A stretch of DNA of 64,000 nt, taken from the NCBI RefSeq assembly GCF_028858725.1, contig NC_084774.1, forward strand, positions 7,476,001 through 7,540,000. The letters run 5' to 3'. Made by a program: the position numbers and the translations under genes. Every line of letters starts with the position of its first letter. Within the stretch, counting starts at the first letter, position 1. A model generated the notes under the pieces. That model was given only the letters and a program-made list of their open reading frames with translations, had not been told where the DNA came from and did not search any database. Of this stretch, positions 53,785 through 64,000 are shown piece by piece. This stretch comes from Colius striatus (taxonomy: Eukaryota > Chordata > Aves > Coliiformes > Coliidae).

Positions 53785-53872
53785 TTCAGCCTGCTTTAGC
53801 AGGGGCTTGGGCTGGGTGATCTCTAGAGGTCTCTTCTAACACCCACCATCCTGGGACTCTGATTCTATGAGA
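53785..53872 (+). mobile_element. CR1 LINE terminal fragment
   Basis: Only the last 90 bp of a plus-oriented CR1: CTTTAGCAGGGGCTTGGGCT, GATCTCTAGAGGTCTCTTCT and the clean tail GGACTCTGATTCTATGAG. Confidence 0.85.
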
Positions 53873-54606
53873 ACATTTGTTTTCTCCTGCACTGACAGCA
53901 CCATGGTGGGGACATATTTCCTCCTCCACCATGAAACTGCAGATTTGACTAAGTCTTATTTATATGCAGAGATTTTCCATCTGCTTCTCTCCAGGCTTTT
54001 CTCTGGAAAGATTAACCAGGAGATGAGATACATCCTCTCTGAACTGCAAATGCAAACCTGTCCCTTCCTTCCCTTGCCCCAGCTGTTTGTCCCCTGCCCT
54101 AGCCCTGGCCCTTTCTTTCCAGCCATGCTCAGGGGCTGTGGGGTGTCCCTGGGGCAGAGCCAAGGGCAGCACATTAATTGCAGCTGTTCTGGGCATCACG
54201 GCTCCAAATCTGCCATGAATCAGTCCTGGGGAATCAAATTACCACTGGGCTTTTGTGGAGGCAGCCAGAGCACTGGAGAGGTTTGGGGAAATAAACTGGG
54301 AGCTTTGCTGGGGTTTGAAGAATTTAGCTAAATTGTAGGTCCCTTGTTTGAGTGCCTCTTGGGATGGGAGCTGAGGTGCAGAGCAGGGATGGGAGATGAT
54401 GCTCATCTGGGTATCCCCTCAGGACACATTCACCCCACAGACTCAGGGCATGGTCAGTTTTGGGTATCTGGCTTGGGAACTGCACGTGAATGGTCACCTT
54501 TATGAAGGAAGATTGACAGCTCTTCCCCAGCCTGGGATGCACAGGTGCTGATGGGGCTGCAAGTCCATCTCTCATCCTTGTGCTGTGCCTTTGGGCACAG
54601 AGTCAC

Positions 54607-54720
54607 ACATTCATTTTGGTTGGAAAAGACCTTCAAGATCATCAAGTCCAACCTCTCCTCTCACACTACCAAGCCCACCACTAACCCATGGCCCTCAGCA
54701 CCTCAATGCTGCCCTATACT
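54607..54720 (-). mobile_element. CR1 LINE fragment, different subfamily
   Basis: Minus-oriented: TTTTGGTTGGAAAAGACCTT, CAAGATCATCAAGTCCAACC, then ACTACCAAGCCCACCACTAA and ACCCATGGCCCTCAGCACCT. This 3' type matches the copies at 55.9 and 57.1 kb, not the 'GGGTTGGGCTGGATGAG' copies. Confidence 0.85.
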
Positions 54721-55864
54721 CCCAGGCTGAGCCTGCTGCTTGGCTTCATCCATGAGCCACCTTCTCCTCTTCACCCATGTGTCCCTGGAAAGGAAAATAC
54801 CCTGCTCTTGCCTTCCAAGCTGCTGGGTTTGCTCTCACTGGGGCTAACCAGAACTACTGGCAGTAAATCTGGGGATGGAGAGCTATGGAATAGAGACCTG
54901 GCAAGGAGGGGAAGCGGGCACTGACCCACCCAGAGACTGATTCCTCCACCACCAGCTGTGGCCACAAAATCCGGCCACAGAGGGATGCCTCATAGTCATC
55001 CACATGGATCAGTTGCTTAAACCACAGATATCTCCCTAATATTTAATCTCACAGGGCCCCTCTCCTTCGCTGTGCACCTTGTTCTGTAGCTGGCCCTGGG
55101 GCAAACCTGCCAGAGCTCTCCCCCACCTCCCAGCTCAGTGCAGTGGGCTTGTGGCTATGGGGATGGGACTGCTGTTTGCTTTGCACACAGAAAGATGCTT
55201 TCCCCAGCAGCCCTGGGGAGGCTGCAGCATCTCCTGCTGAGTACTTTGACAGCCCCAGGCACCCAGATGAGCTGCATCCCAAGGGCTCTCTGTGTCCCCA
55301 GCTCCTCTGGGCTCTCAGCACTGCCCTGTGTTGTCACTCCAGCACAACTCCAGCTTCCACAACTAATTAACACTTAATGGAAGTGCCTGGCTCTTGGCAT
55401 CACGACCACCAAACCTACATCTGAGCTCTCATCTGTGCCAGCAGCTTCCCATTGCCATGGGACCTTCTTAGCCTGAACAGCCTGGACCAGAGTGCCCTGG
55501 TCTGATAAGAACTGACCAGGAGCTGTGGTGTGTGGCTCTCCCCCATCTCTGCTGAGCAGCACCTCTGCATCAGAGCAAAGGCAGTCAGGATGGGGTTAAT
55601 CTGTCTCCTGTCCTTGGATGTCCCTGGCACAGCATGGAAGCAGCCTCTCTGGGGATGAGCTGTGGTGCTAATGAGAAGCCTGGAGCTTTCTGATGCTCCT
55701 TAGGGTAAACTCTTTGCCCATGAGCTAAAGCAAACAGAAGAATTTAATGCTGTCTGGGCTGCACCCTGGCACGAAGGGCTCTTCAGGGAGCTGGATCCAA
55801 CTGAGCATCTCCTGGTTGGGCAGAATGGAGGTGTTGGGTGAAATTCAAACTATAGCTGACTCCC
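54721..55864. other. Intergenic, no gene recognised
   Basis: Short overlapping ORFs only; no known domain, no repeat identified. Confidence 0.6.
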
Positions 55865-56155
55865 AGGCTGAGGTTGTAGTGAGGTGGGGGTTGGCCTCTT
55901 CTCCTGAGTAATGAATGACAGGACAAGAGGAAACAGCCTCAAATTGCACCAGGGGAGGCTGAGAGAGTTGTCAGCCCCTGTTCCAGGCTGCCCAGGGAGC
56001 TGGGGGAGTGCACAGCCCTGGAGCTATTGCAAAGATGCACAGATGAGGTGCTGAGGGCCTTGGGTTAGTGGTGGCAGTGGGAGGTTAGTGGTTGGACTTG
56101 ATGACTTAAAGGACTTTTCCATCCAGATGATTCCATGACTCTATGAGAAGGCAGC
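55865..56155 (+). mobile_element. CR1 LINE 3' fragment with internal deletion
   Basis: Plus-oriented: AATGAATGACAGGACAAGAG, CTCAAATTGCACCAGGGGAG, then directly GTTGTCAGCCCC, skipping the 'agattagg..cttcttcact' block that the 57.1-kb copy retains. It ends GGACTTGATGACTTAAAGGA and ATGATTCCATGACTCTATGA. The missing block of roughly 40 bp marks an internal deletion. Confidence 0.92.
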
Positions 56156-57089
56156 AGAGGTCAGGGTGCACAGAGCAGCTCCTGGGGGCTTCTCACTGCC
56201 CTGCTCTCTGTGCTGACCCTGCCTTGGGCATCCAGCAGCACTGATGGCAAGAGGCACGGAGGGCTTCCCTCTAGGGGATATTTAAATACAATCTCCCTTA
56301 AGCCTGAGCTCACCAGCTCCTCCAGGACCAGCTGCAGCCGCTCTGCAACACACACCCCATGCACGTGTGTGCAGGGAGCTGCTCTGTGCTGCTCTGTCTG
56401 CTCTGTGCTGTGAGGCCCTTCCTCAGCCCTTGCCCTCCCCAGCCCCACACCACATGGCATCACCTATTTATAACTGCATGCACTGCAGGAATAATATTAG
56501 ACTGTTGGCCTCACATAGGCACGCTAAATGTTGTTCTATTTATGTGACTTGCGCTTCTTCACAAGCTGTTGGTTGCCCAAAACATGCTGCAGAGCACAGA
56601 CAGACTCAGATTTTCCTCTTTTATTACAACCCTCAGCAGCAGCACCCAGCCCCAGGTATAGTTACCATTCTTTCCCAGGTCACCTGGACTAATTACATCT
56701 TGCCCAGCCTGATCGATATCCTTGGTAAATACGAGAACCTGTCAGGCCTTTTGTCCCTGTAGCCAAAGGTACTTTAGCAATGAAATTGTTTTGCTGAAGA
56801 AATAAATGCTGAATCTGAGGATGCTGTGACCTCTCCTCTGTGACCTGAGTGACTCAGCCCTTTCTGTGTGTGCACTGCAGCCTCACACAGTGTCCCTCTG
56901 CCCACCGTGACGGGGCCCAGGCCCGCCGCAGCCTCCTGCTCGTGCTGCTCGTGCCTTGGCTTCACACATGGTCTTCACACCTTCACCTGTCAGTGTGGCA
57001 GGGACTCCATGCACCACCTCAGTCCTGCACTGATGTCCCCAGCACCCCCAGCCCTTGTCTTGCTTCCCCAGGCTGTGGGAATTTGGGAT
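56156..57089. other. Intergenic, no gene recognised
   Basis: Mixed composition. An AT-rich part at 56.46-56.76 kb has TATTTAT and TAATTACA motifs but nothing I can assign. No exon is supported. Confidence 0.55.
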
Positions 57090-57797
57090 GAGTGGCTAGA
57101 AAGCTGTCCAGTGGGAAGGACCTGGAAGTGTTGATTGACAGAGGCTGAACATGAGGCAGCAGTGTGCTCAGGTGGCCAAGAAGGCCAAGGGCATCCTGGC
57201 TTGTATCAGAAATAGAGTGAGCAGCAGGGCCAAGGCAGGGGTTATCCCCATTTTCTCGGCACTGGTGATGCTGGAGCTCAAATACTGTGTTCAGTGCTGG
57301 GCCCCTCACTCACTGCCACAGGGACACTGAGGGGCTGCAGAGTGGCCAGAGCCGGGCGCAGAGCTGGGGAAGGGGCTGGAGCACAAGGGGGCTGGGGAGG
57401 GGCTGAGGGAATGGGGGTGCTGAGCCTGGAGAAGAGGAGGCTGAGGGGAGACAGGAGCACTCTCTGACACTCCCTGACAGGAGGCTGCAGTGGGGTGGGG
57501 GTCAGTCTCTGCTCCCCAGTAATGAATGGCAGGACAAGAGGAAATGGCTTCAAATTGTACCAGGGGAGATTTAGATTGGAGATTAGGAAACACTTCTTCA
57601 CTGAAAGTGTTCTTAGACACTGTCCCAGGCTGCCCAGGGAGGTGGAGATGGAGTTCCCATCCCTGAGGATATTTAAAAGATGCACAGATGAGGTGCTGAG
57701 GGCCATGGGTTAGGGGTGGGCTTGGCAGTGTGAGATAAGGGGCTGGACTTGATGATCTTAAAAGTCTTTTCCTACCAAAATGATTCCATGATTCCAG
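57090..57797 (+). mobile_element. CR1 LINE 3' fragment, longest copy
   Basis: A 700-bp plus-oriented CR1 that keeps the C-terminal reverse-transcriptase region in broken frames (start around CCTGGAAGTGTTGATTGACA). A short clean frame at 57495-57713 gives [40 protein letters not shown] and [18 protein letters not shown], the last ORF2 segment. It ends GGGCTGGACTTGATGATCTT and ATGATTCCATGATTCCA. Frame breaks upstream show it is inactive. Confidence 0.95.
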
Positions 57798-60700
57798 TCT
57801 CTGACACAAATGCATTAGGCCATGCTTTTAGCACAGGGCAGCCAACCCATGCTTGTTCAGCAATCAGGGCTTAACTAACCATTCCAACCCTCCTGAAGTG
57901 AGGTGGGCAGCTCAGGTAGAGCCTGGTTCCACCCAAGGCTGTGGATTCACACTCCATGGACTCTGTATTCACAGCTGGGGGCCTGTTAAACGAGGCTTAG
58001 TGATCGCTTTGCTGAGCTGAAGGAGTGTCTGTGGCTCCTCGCCCCCCACCGCAGCCTCTCACCAGTGTGCTGGGTGCAGAACCCCTGGAAACACGTGTCT
58101 AGTCTCTTTTTAGGAATCTGTGCTATGTGACATAAAGAGAATTGAGTCCTATGCATTTAGCTGTTGCTGATAGCAATATTTTCTCCTTGTAGGGTGTTTT
58201 GCATGCCAAGAAAAACAGATTTGCATTTTAGGGAAAGAAAGTGGTTGGTTGTACATCTGTGTGTGTGCCTGTTAATTCTGCCTGAAACACTTCCCGGGGC
58301 TGTCAGCTCAAAAGTTCTCTTTAATGGAACAAATCTTGACTGTGTTTGCAACAAATTCTCAACCAAGAGGGGTTATTTAGTGAAGCAAGAAATGCTGCCA
58401 AATTTCCAGGCTTGATCCCAGCCCTGGTAATGTCAGCAGGAGAGTTCCCACCATGTTTGGTTTATTGCTTGTGTCTAATCTGGGTTAAGGGAGTTAAAAA
58501 GCTCTGTTTGGGTTGGATCTGCAGACGAGTTCATTGCTCCCCCCTGCTATGCCAGAGAGCCTGTGGGAACAGCAGATGGTACAGGTGGGATTCCTCTCGC
58601 CTGTTTGAAGCATCGAATCCAGCAACAAATAGCCAAGGGAGAGAAAAAGGAACATTCAGATCATCTTAAGACAGGAGCCCAAAAGAGGAAAAATTATTTC
58701 TTCCTGCAGAGCCATCTCAGCTCATGAGGATGTGCAGCTTGTGTAAAGAACCCTGGCAGCTCTGGAAGGCCTCTGCTGCAGAGGGGAAAGGATCTTGCTC
58801 AAAGTCATCCCCTGAGCAGAGGGGTGCTCACCCCAGTGCTGCCATGGCTCATCTGCTCAGGCCTTCCCCCTGCGTTTGTGCCAGCAAGAGCCAAGGATGT
58901 AATCATGACATAGTAACTCGAGTGGGCACTGACACCCTCCTGCCAGCAGCAAATGACTGTGTGGCTCTGCCAGTGGCTGGCAAAGCTGCTGGGAGAAGGG
59001 GAAAAGGGGGATATGGCAACTCCTCACCTTCCCTGTCCCCTCACTCCCTCCCAAACATGCACTAAGTCCTACCCTCCTCGTGCTACAAGTGGGGACCAGC
59101 ACAGAGCAAGAGCTCAATGCACCAGAGATAATCCCAGCCCCCTGCTCCCAGGGGATAAAAATGCACTGAGGAGGTTCTGAGGGGGCAGTGGTGCCTACAT
59201 GTTCTGGATGAGGGAAGGAGCCTCCCTTGATGGTGAGGGTGGGAGGAAGGAGGGCAGCTTTGCTGCTCCATCACCTGCTGCAAAAGCCAGTCATGCAGGC
59301 TCATGTGCCAGTAGTTAGCTTTTAATTTACACATAGAGCTAATAAAGAGAAGGACCTCCCCCCTTCAGGCTAGAGGAGAAAACCAACATTGTCTGAGAAT
59401 TGAGGAGACCGTAAAGCAAAAGACTAAGAAAAAGCCCCCAGTATCTTAGATGCATCAGCCCGACACACAGACCTTTAACAGCTTTTGCTGATTTGACAGA
59501 TGCAAGGTCACAGGAAAATGAGCAGATTTGGAGCTCAGAGATGCTTCTCAGGATACAGATCATGACAGGCACTGAAGAAGACAGAGCTGGGCCCAGCCAT
59601 GCAGGAGGTGAGAGTAGAGCGTGCTGGTGCTCCTACACAGCCCTGGGCCCTGGGATGCAGGGATGCTTTATTTCAATCCATCACACACAAAGTGGGTGCA
59701 GTGATGGGGTGCTGCCACTCCCATGGGCTGTGAAGAGCTGAAGCATTTTGGATGAGATCCGTGTGTGAACCCAGAAGAGCTGGGCAGCTTTTGGAGGCAT
59801 GGTTATGTGTTTCAGGAAAGGAGAAGAGTTCAGAGCGCTGGAGGAGCACAGAGCCAGGGAGTGTGTGCAAGTAGCAGAAGCCAGACCTCCTTCTAACACC
59901 CCAAGATCTTCCCTACTGCAGAGACAGCAGGATTTTGCCCTTTCCTTTGGATGAAGCAGGAGCTGGAAGTTCCAGGGCTTTGCTGCACCCTGCCCCATGC
60001 TGAGCAGAGTCCAAGGACCTATCTTAGTGCATGCTCCTGGCCGCAGAGCCCTGGGAACCTGGTTGCTGCTCCCTGCATCAGCTGGCCCCTGCTCCAGCCC
60101 GCAGGCCAGCTGGCTCCTGGGGACCTGGAAAGCTTTACAAGGAGCCATCCAACCCAAGACTGAAAGTGTGAGGTGTTTATTTGCCCTTCAGACAGACTGA
60201 CTGCAGCTGAAAGCCGAGCGCCGGTCCCTCGGCACAGTGGCAAAGGCGCGAGGAGCCGCTGCCTGCCGTGAGCGTCGGGCTGTGGTCCTGGGGTGCAGCG
60301 CCCAGGGCTTGGCACAGACCCAGAACAGGATGGTTTTTAACTCACAATCCACTTCCTTTAGCCAGGCTGCAGGATCTGCTGTTGCAAATCACATTGCTCC
60401 GTTCAGGACAGAGACATACATGCTGGTGGGGAACACCAAGAGCAGAGTGCTGCTCAGGAGCTTGTGCTCCCCCCCCCGAGCAGAGATGCCCTGGTGATGA
60501 CACACAGACTGCCCTTGCTGGGGAATCTTGCCTTCACAAGCCTTCAAACCAGCAGTGCTGCTCTTTTTTTATGCATGTCTGGTTTTTAATAGACATATCT
60601 AGTCCCCTCACAAGGCTGGATAGGAGAGTAAGATGCAGCCACCCACCTGAAGACTTCAATGCTCTCCTGGGATTTGCTCACTGAAAGCAGCAGTTCAGGC

Positions 60701-61449
60701 TCCTGCAGTCATTTGCCTTGCAAAGAAACCCCAACCAACAGCCTCCAGAAACTTTCAAATGCTGATTTTTTTTTTTGTTGTCTGCTATATGTCCTCACTA
60801 AAGAGTGAGTAATGCTAAAATTCTTTCTTTTTCTTCTGCGAAGGAGGTGGGCAGCAGAGGATAACACAGATCCTGAGGCAGCTCAGTCATCCAGGAACTG
60901 GCACAGCTCGATCACATCTTTCTATGAATCTTTCCAAAGCACTTTCCCCTCCCCCTGCAAAAACCGACCCTCTCAGGTGGCCTGTGAGGCACGCAGTTCA
61001 TTACCAGTGCCTTCTCCTTAGGTGGAGGAGGAATCCTGTCTCAAACCCATGTCTGATGGGGGAGAGGAGATGCAGTGAGGGGGAATGGCATCATTCACCT
61101 CACTCACTGAGGAGCTCAGCAGGGAGCCAGGGGATGTTAACCAGCTCGGACTGCTGCATTGCAGGCTGCACTCAGAAGTGCTTCAGGACTGAAGTAACAC
61201 TGGAGTAATGTTCATCTGTCTCCAGATGTACTGTAGGCAAAATGATTGGGTGAGTAGCTTTGCTCTAAAACCTGGTCCCAGCTTGCTCTCTGATGCTAGC
61301 AGTCATGTCTATCCCATGTGTGAGACTGGGGCCAGTGATGCTGCAGCCACCATCTCTCTGCAAAACAGGCATCAAGGTGGGGGCTGCTCCCAAGAAGGGG
61401 CCACACGCAAACTGAAGTGGTGCATCCTTTGGACAGGGTATTGGGTACC
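57798..61449. other. Intergenic 3' side of the P2Y1-like gene
   Basis: No repeat or exon recognised over 3.6 kb. A compact CpG cluster lies at 60213-60303. Minus-strand AATAAA signals at 60176-60181 and 59667-59672 could end the transcript of the receptor gene at 61450-62499; the 3' UTR length is unknown. Confidence 0.5.
60176..60181 (-). terminator. Candidate polyA signal of the P2Y1-like gene
   Basis: Minus-strand AATAAA 1.27 kb downstream of the receptor stop codon. The downstream element is weak. An alternative is the AATAAA at 59667-59672. Confidence 0.3.
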
Positions 61450-62499
61450 TCAGAGCTCATCAGAAGCCTCCTCCTCACAAAGAATGATGTTCATCTTCTT
61501 CTCATCTGCCTGGCTAGAGGTTTTCCTTCCGAAGATGGACCTCAGGGACTGTCTGGCTCTTTGGTGGATGGTCCTCATACAGGACATGCAGTCTTCACCC
61601 GTCATCACATACAGCAGGGGGTTGAGGGCACTGTTGAAGCTGGCCAGGCCCCGGGTCACCTGGTAGGAAGTGTAGATGTTCTTTAAAGCCTGTGTGCAGG
61701 ACCCCTGCAGCTGCCAGCCTCGAGACAACAAGTTGAGGTTTCTGAAGATGTGGTAGGGGAGGAAGCAGATGGAGAAGAGGACCATCACGAGAATCACCAG
61801 GCTGATGCTTCTTCTCCTGAGGCTGAGGTCCACGGTGTCGTTCCTGCAGAGCACCACAACCACACGGCAGTAGCATCCGATGATGATGAGGAACGGGATG
61901 ACGAACCCAGTCACGGTGACAGCCACAGTATATGGCAAGTAAACGCCTAGGTTCTCGTGCCCTGTGGTGTCATGGCACTGTGTCCCCTCTTCATCCATCT
62001 TGCTGAAGGCAAAATCAGGAGCTACGAGTGCGATGACCCACAGCCAGACCATCAGGCTGAGCCACGGCGAAGCGGCTGCTCCCTGGCACCTGCCCCGCGC
62101 CTTCAGCGGGTGCACGATGCCCAGGTAGCGGTGGACACTGATGCAGGTGAGGAAGCCGATGCTGGCGTAGAGGTTGAGGTGGAAGAGGCCTCTGGTGACC
62201 CGGCACCAGCCGTGCCCGAAGAGCCACACTCTGCCCCGCAGGTAGTAGCTGACGAGGAAGGGCAGCGTGCTGACGTAGAGCAGGTCGGCCAGGCCCAGGT
62301 TGCCCACCAGCAGGCCCAGGGGACGGCGAGTGCCGCGCCGGGGCCCGGTGCAGAGGTGCCACAGCCCCAGCCCGTTCCCCACCAGCCCCACGGGGATCAC
62401 CACCAGGTAGACGGCGGGCAAGAAGCTCTGGGCGAAGGCGGTGTTCACGGGGCACAGGGCCTCGCTGCTGTTGCCAGCCCACGGGGTGAGAGCCTCCAT
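61450..62499 (-). CDS. P2Y1-like nucleotide receptor (class A GPCR)
   Basis: An intact single-exon seven-helix receptor of 349 aa. Helices lie at about 25-48, 61-82, 98-121, 146-164, 187-212, 229-252 and 278-298. Cys99 and Cys175 would form the usual disulfide, and Cys16 with Cys268 the extra P2Y one. The TM3 end reads HRY (123-125) instead of DRY, TM6 has the P2Y nucleotide-binding motif HIFR (250-253), TM7 has YQVTRGLASFNSALNPLLY with Arg283, and extracellular loop 2 has CHDTT as in P2Y1. Asn10 is an N-glycosylation site (NSS). The ATG lies in a strong context (GCCATGG). Motifs place it in the P2Y1/P2Y11 group (Gq-coupled ADP/ATP receptors) but it is clearly not canonical P2RY1: TM7 is NPLLY where P2Y1 has DPILY. 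The exact orthologue is uncertain, so no symbol is given. Confidence 0.92.
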   Translation of the reverse strand: MEALTPWAGNSSEALCPVNTAFAQSFLPAVYLVVIPVGLVGNGLGLWHLCTGPRRGTRRPLGLLVGNLGLADLLYVSTLPFLVSYYLRGRVWLFGHGWCRVTRGLFHLNLYASIGFLTCISVHRYLGIVHPLKARGRCQGAAASPWLSLMVWLWVIALVAPDFAFSKMDEEGTQCHDTTGHENLGVYLPYTVAVTVTGFVIPFLIIIGCYCRVVVVLCRNDTVDLSLRRRSISLVILVMVLFSICFLPYHIFRNLNLLSRGWQLQGSCTQALKNIYTSYQVTRGLASFNSALNPLLYVMTGEDCMSCMRTIHQRARQSLRSIFGRKTSSQADEKKMNIILCEEEASDEL

Positions 62500-64000
62500 G
62501 GCCGTCTGCGTGGCTGGTCCCTCTCAGCGCTGGTCCTGGCGGTGCCCGTGGCAGAGCCGTGCCCAGAACTGGCCCCGGCAGTGCTGTGTTCCCCGATGCC
62601 GCTGCACTGCCTTTGCCAGGCACTGTCGGAGGCTTTGGGGAGCAGGGCTCTGCCCTGGAGCGTGGGGAGGATGTGGCCAGGGCTGCCTCGGCACAGAGCC
62701 TCAGTGTCCGGTGGCTTCTGCCACTCCCTCAGCGCTGCCGCCAGCCCACTTGAGATATTTTGAGCTGGGAGCCGGGACACGCAAGCCACCAGCTATTTCG
62801 GACGTGGTGAGTGCCTGGCGGGAGCAGGAGGAAGGGAGCAGGGAGGTGGGAGAGGGGCTCTGCCTCGGAGCGGGTGGGAGGCGGCTGATGACAGGGGCCA
62901 AAGCTTTCAGCTTGCTTCTGTTCTCTCTCACCCAGGGTGAGGAGCAATCCCCTGTCCCTCCGGAGCAGGGCTGGAAGCTGCACCCTGTCAGCTGCCTCTC
63001 CTGATGGCCTTTTTCCTGGCCCTGCTGCTCAGACCATGCTGCCATCCAGGAATGGCAGGAGCTGGGGTAAGGCAGAGACAGCAGTTTTCCTTCCCGTGGG
63101 GCTTGTGCTGCCCAGCCCTGGGGCTGGCAGAAGCCAAACAGCTACACCTTCCCGACAGCACACAGCAAGTCCCTGCTCTTGCTGCCTTCTCTGTCACTCC
63201 CCAAATACAAAAATCCTCCCTCCCCTTGAGTGACTTTGGCCCATGTGGGGAGGAAACACGAGGCAGGCTGTTATTTTCCTCTCTTGCCTTCCCTGTCACA
63301 GGGAACATCACACAGAAGACTCCCAAATACTGTGAGACTTGTCCAAGACCTAAAACCAGCGACCCCAGAAAGCAGCCCCAAGGAAAGCCAGTCCCCATTT
63401 ACATTGCTGAGCAGCTGCTGCTGCATAAGCAAGGCAGCTCCTGGGCACAGGAGTAAACAGGCCAGCAATCAGAAGGGAGAAGGCTTTCCCTGGCAAGCCA
63501 GGGGGAAACGACTTTGGCAAAGCAACTTCAGGTGAAGGGCTGAGCCCACGAAGGGCCAGGGCCATCTGCTCTCCTGGAATCTAATCTAAAGCAGCGGGTG
63601 GGAAGAGGCTGACATCTCACCTGCTAGTGGGGAAGGAGAGGGATGAGTTTGACTGAGCCACCCTGACTGCCTTTCCCTCCCTTGGGAGCAGCCAAAATCT
63701 CTGCTGGACCATGCTCTGGTACAGCAGGTCAGGGCCAGTGTAGGGACACCCAAGGCATGGAGAGTGACAGCTGTTGTGATAGTGCATTGGCTCCAAAAAA
63801 CACTTGCTGGAGCAAGTAAACAATTGGGAAGGCTGTATGTTACTTCCTGCCTGTGTGATAAAATCCAGCCACCACAGGCATGCCCCAAGAGGAGAAGCTT
63901 AAAAGTGGTTTTCATGGGGTGAAGATATGTGTGTTCTGAGGTTTTCAGAGGCTCTGGTAGGTTTGTGCTCCTGGAGGGCAGCAGCAGAGGGGGTCCCTGG
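62500..64000. other. 5' flank of the P2Y1-like gene
   Basis: No further exon or repeat is recognised. The 200 bp next to the start codon are GC-rich, continuing the high CpG content of the receptor CDS, and may hold its promoter or 5' UTR. No TATA box or clear splice acceptor before the ATG could be identified. Confidence 0.5.

Noticed and set aside
61957-62763. 268-codon + strand ORF over the receptor gene
   Set aside because: Antisense shadow of the GC-rich P2Y1-like CDS; the minus-strand frame has clear GPCR motifs.

Overview
The window looks like part of a bird chromosome. It has intron-rich vertebrate genes with GT..AG junctions. At least a dozen fragments carry the conserved 3' end of CR1 LINEs, the dominant avian retroposon. 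The gene order matches human 20q13.12, where RIMS4 and KCNK15 are adjacent and convergent. I see no bacterial, phage or CRISPR content, and no RNA gene I can support.

Layout. 1-29798 is the 3' part of RIMS4 on the + strand: coding exons 2-6 are present and exon 1 lies upstream of the window. The five exons join to 237 whole codons plus one split codon, which with a mammal-sized exon 1 gives 269 aa, the human length. About 29799-37540 reads as RIMS4 3' UTR, with polyA signals at 31381, 34130 and 37516. Base composition rises from AT-rich to GC-rich near 35 kb. Pointing the other way is KCNK15 (TASK-5 type two-pore K+ channel): exon 1 at 46040-46322, exon 2 at 41115-42028, 398 aa in total. Its 3' end is probably near 39.9 kb, leaving about 2.3 kb between the two gene ends.

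KCNK15 exon 1 sits inside roughly 2 kb of tandem repeats: a 37-38 bp array in the intron 25 bp from the splice donor, a GC-box CpG island, a hexamer-based G-rich array directly upstream, and a third array of about 93 bp period. This is the most unusual structure in the window.

47.7-61.4 kb is intergenic, rich in CR1 fragments, with no recognisable exon. 61450-62499 (minus strand) is an intact intronless P2Y1-like GPCR of 349 aa. CCN5, which follows KCNK15 in mammals, is not visible. 62500-64000 is the 5' flank of the receptor.

The genes do not form one pathway. RIMS4 is a presynaptic C2-domain protein, KCNK15 a leak K+ channel subunit and the third a nucleotide-type receptor; they share neighbourhood, not an operon. 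The best candidate for something undescribed is a 218-codon ORF antisense within RIMS4 intron 2 (20503-21159) that ends 36 bases before an AATAAA. It resembles nothing I recognise and may be chance.
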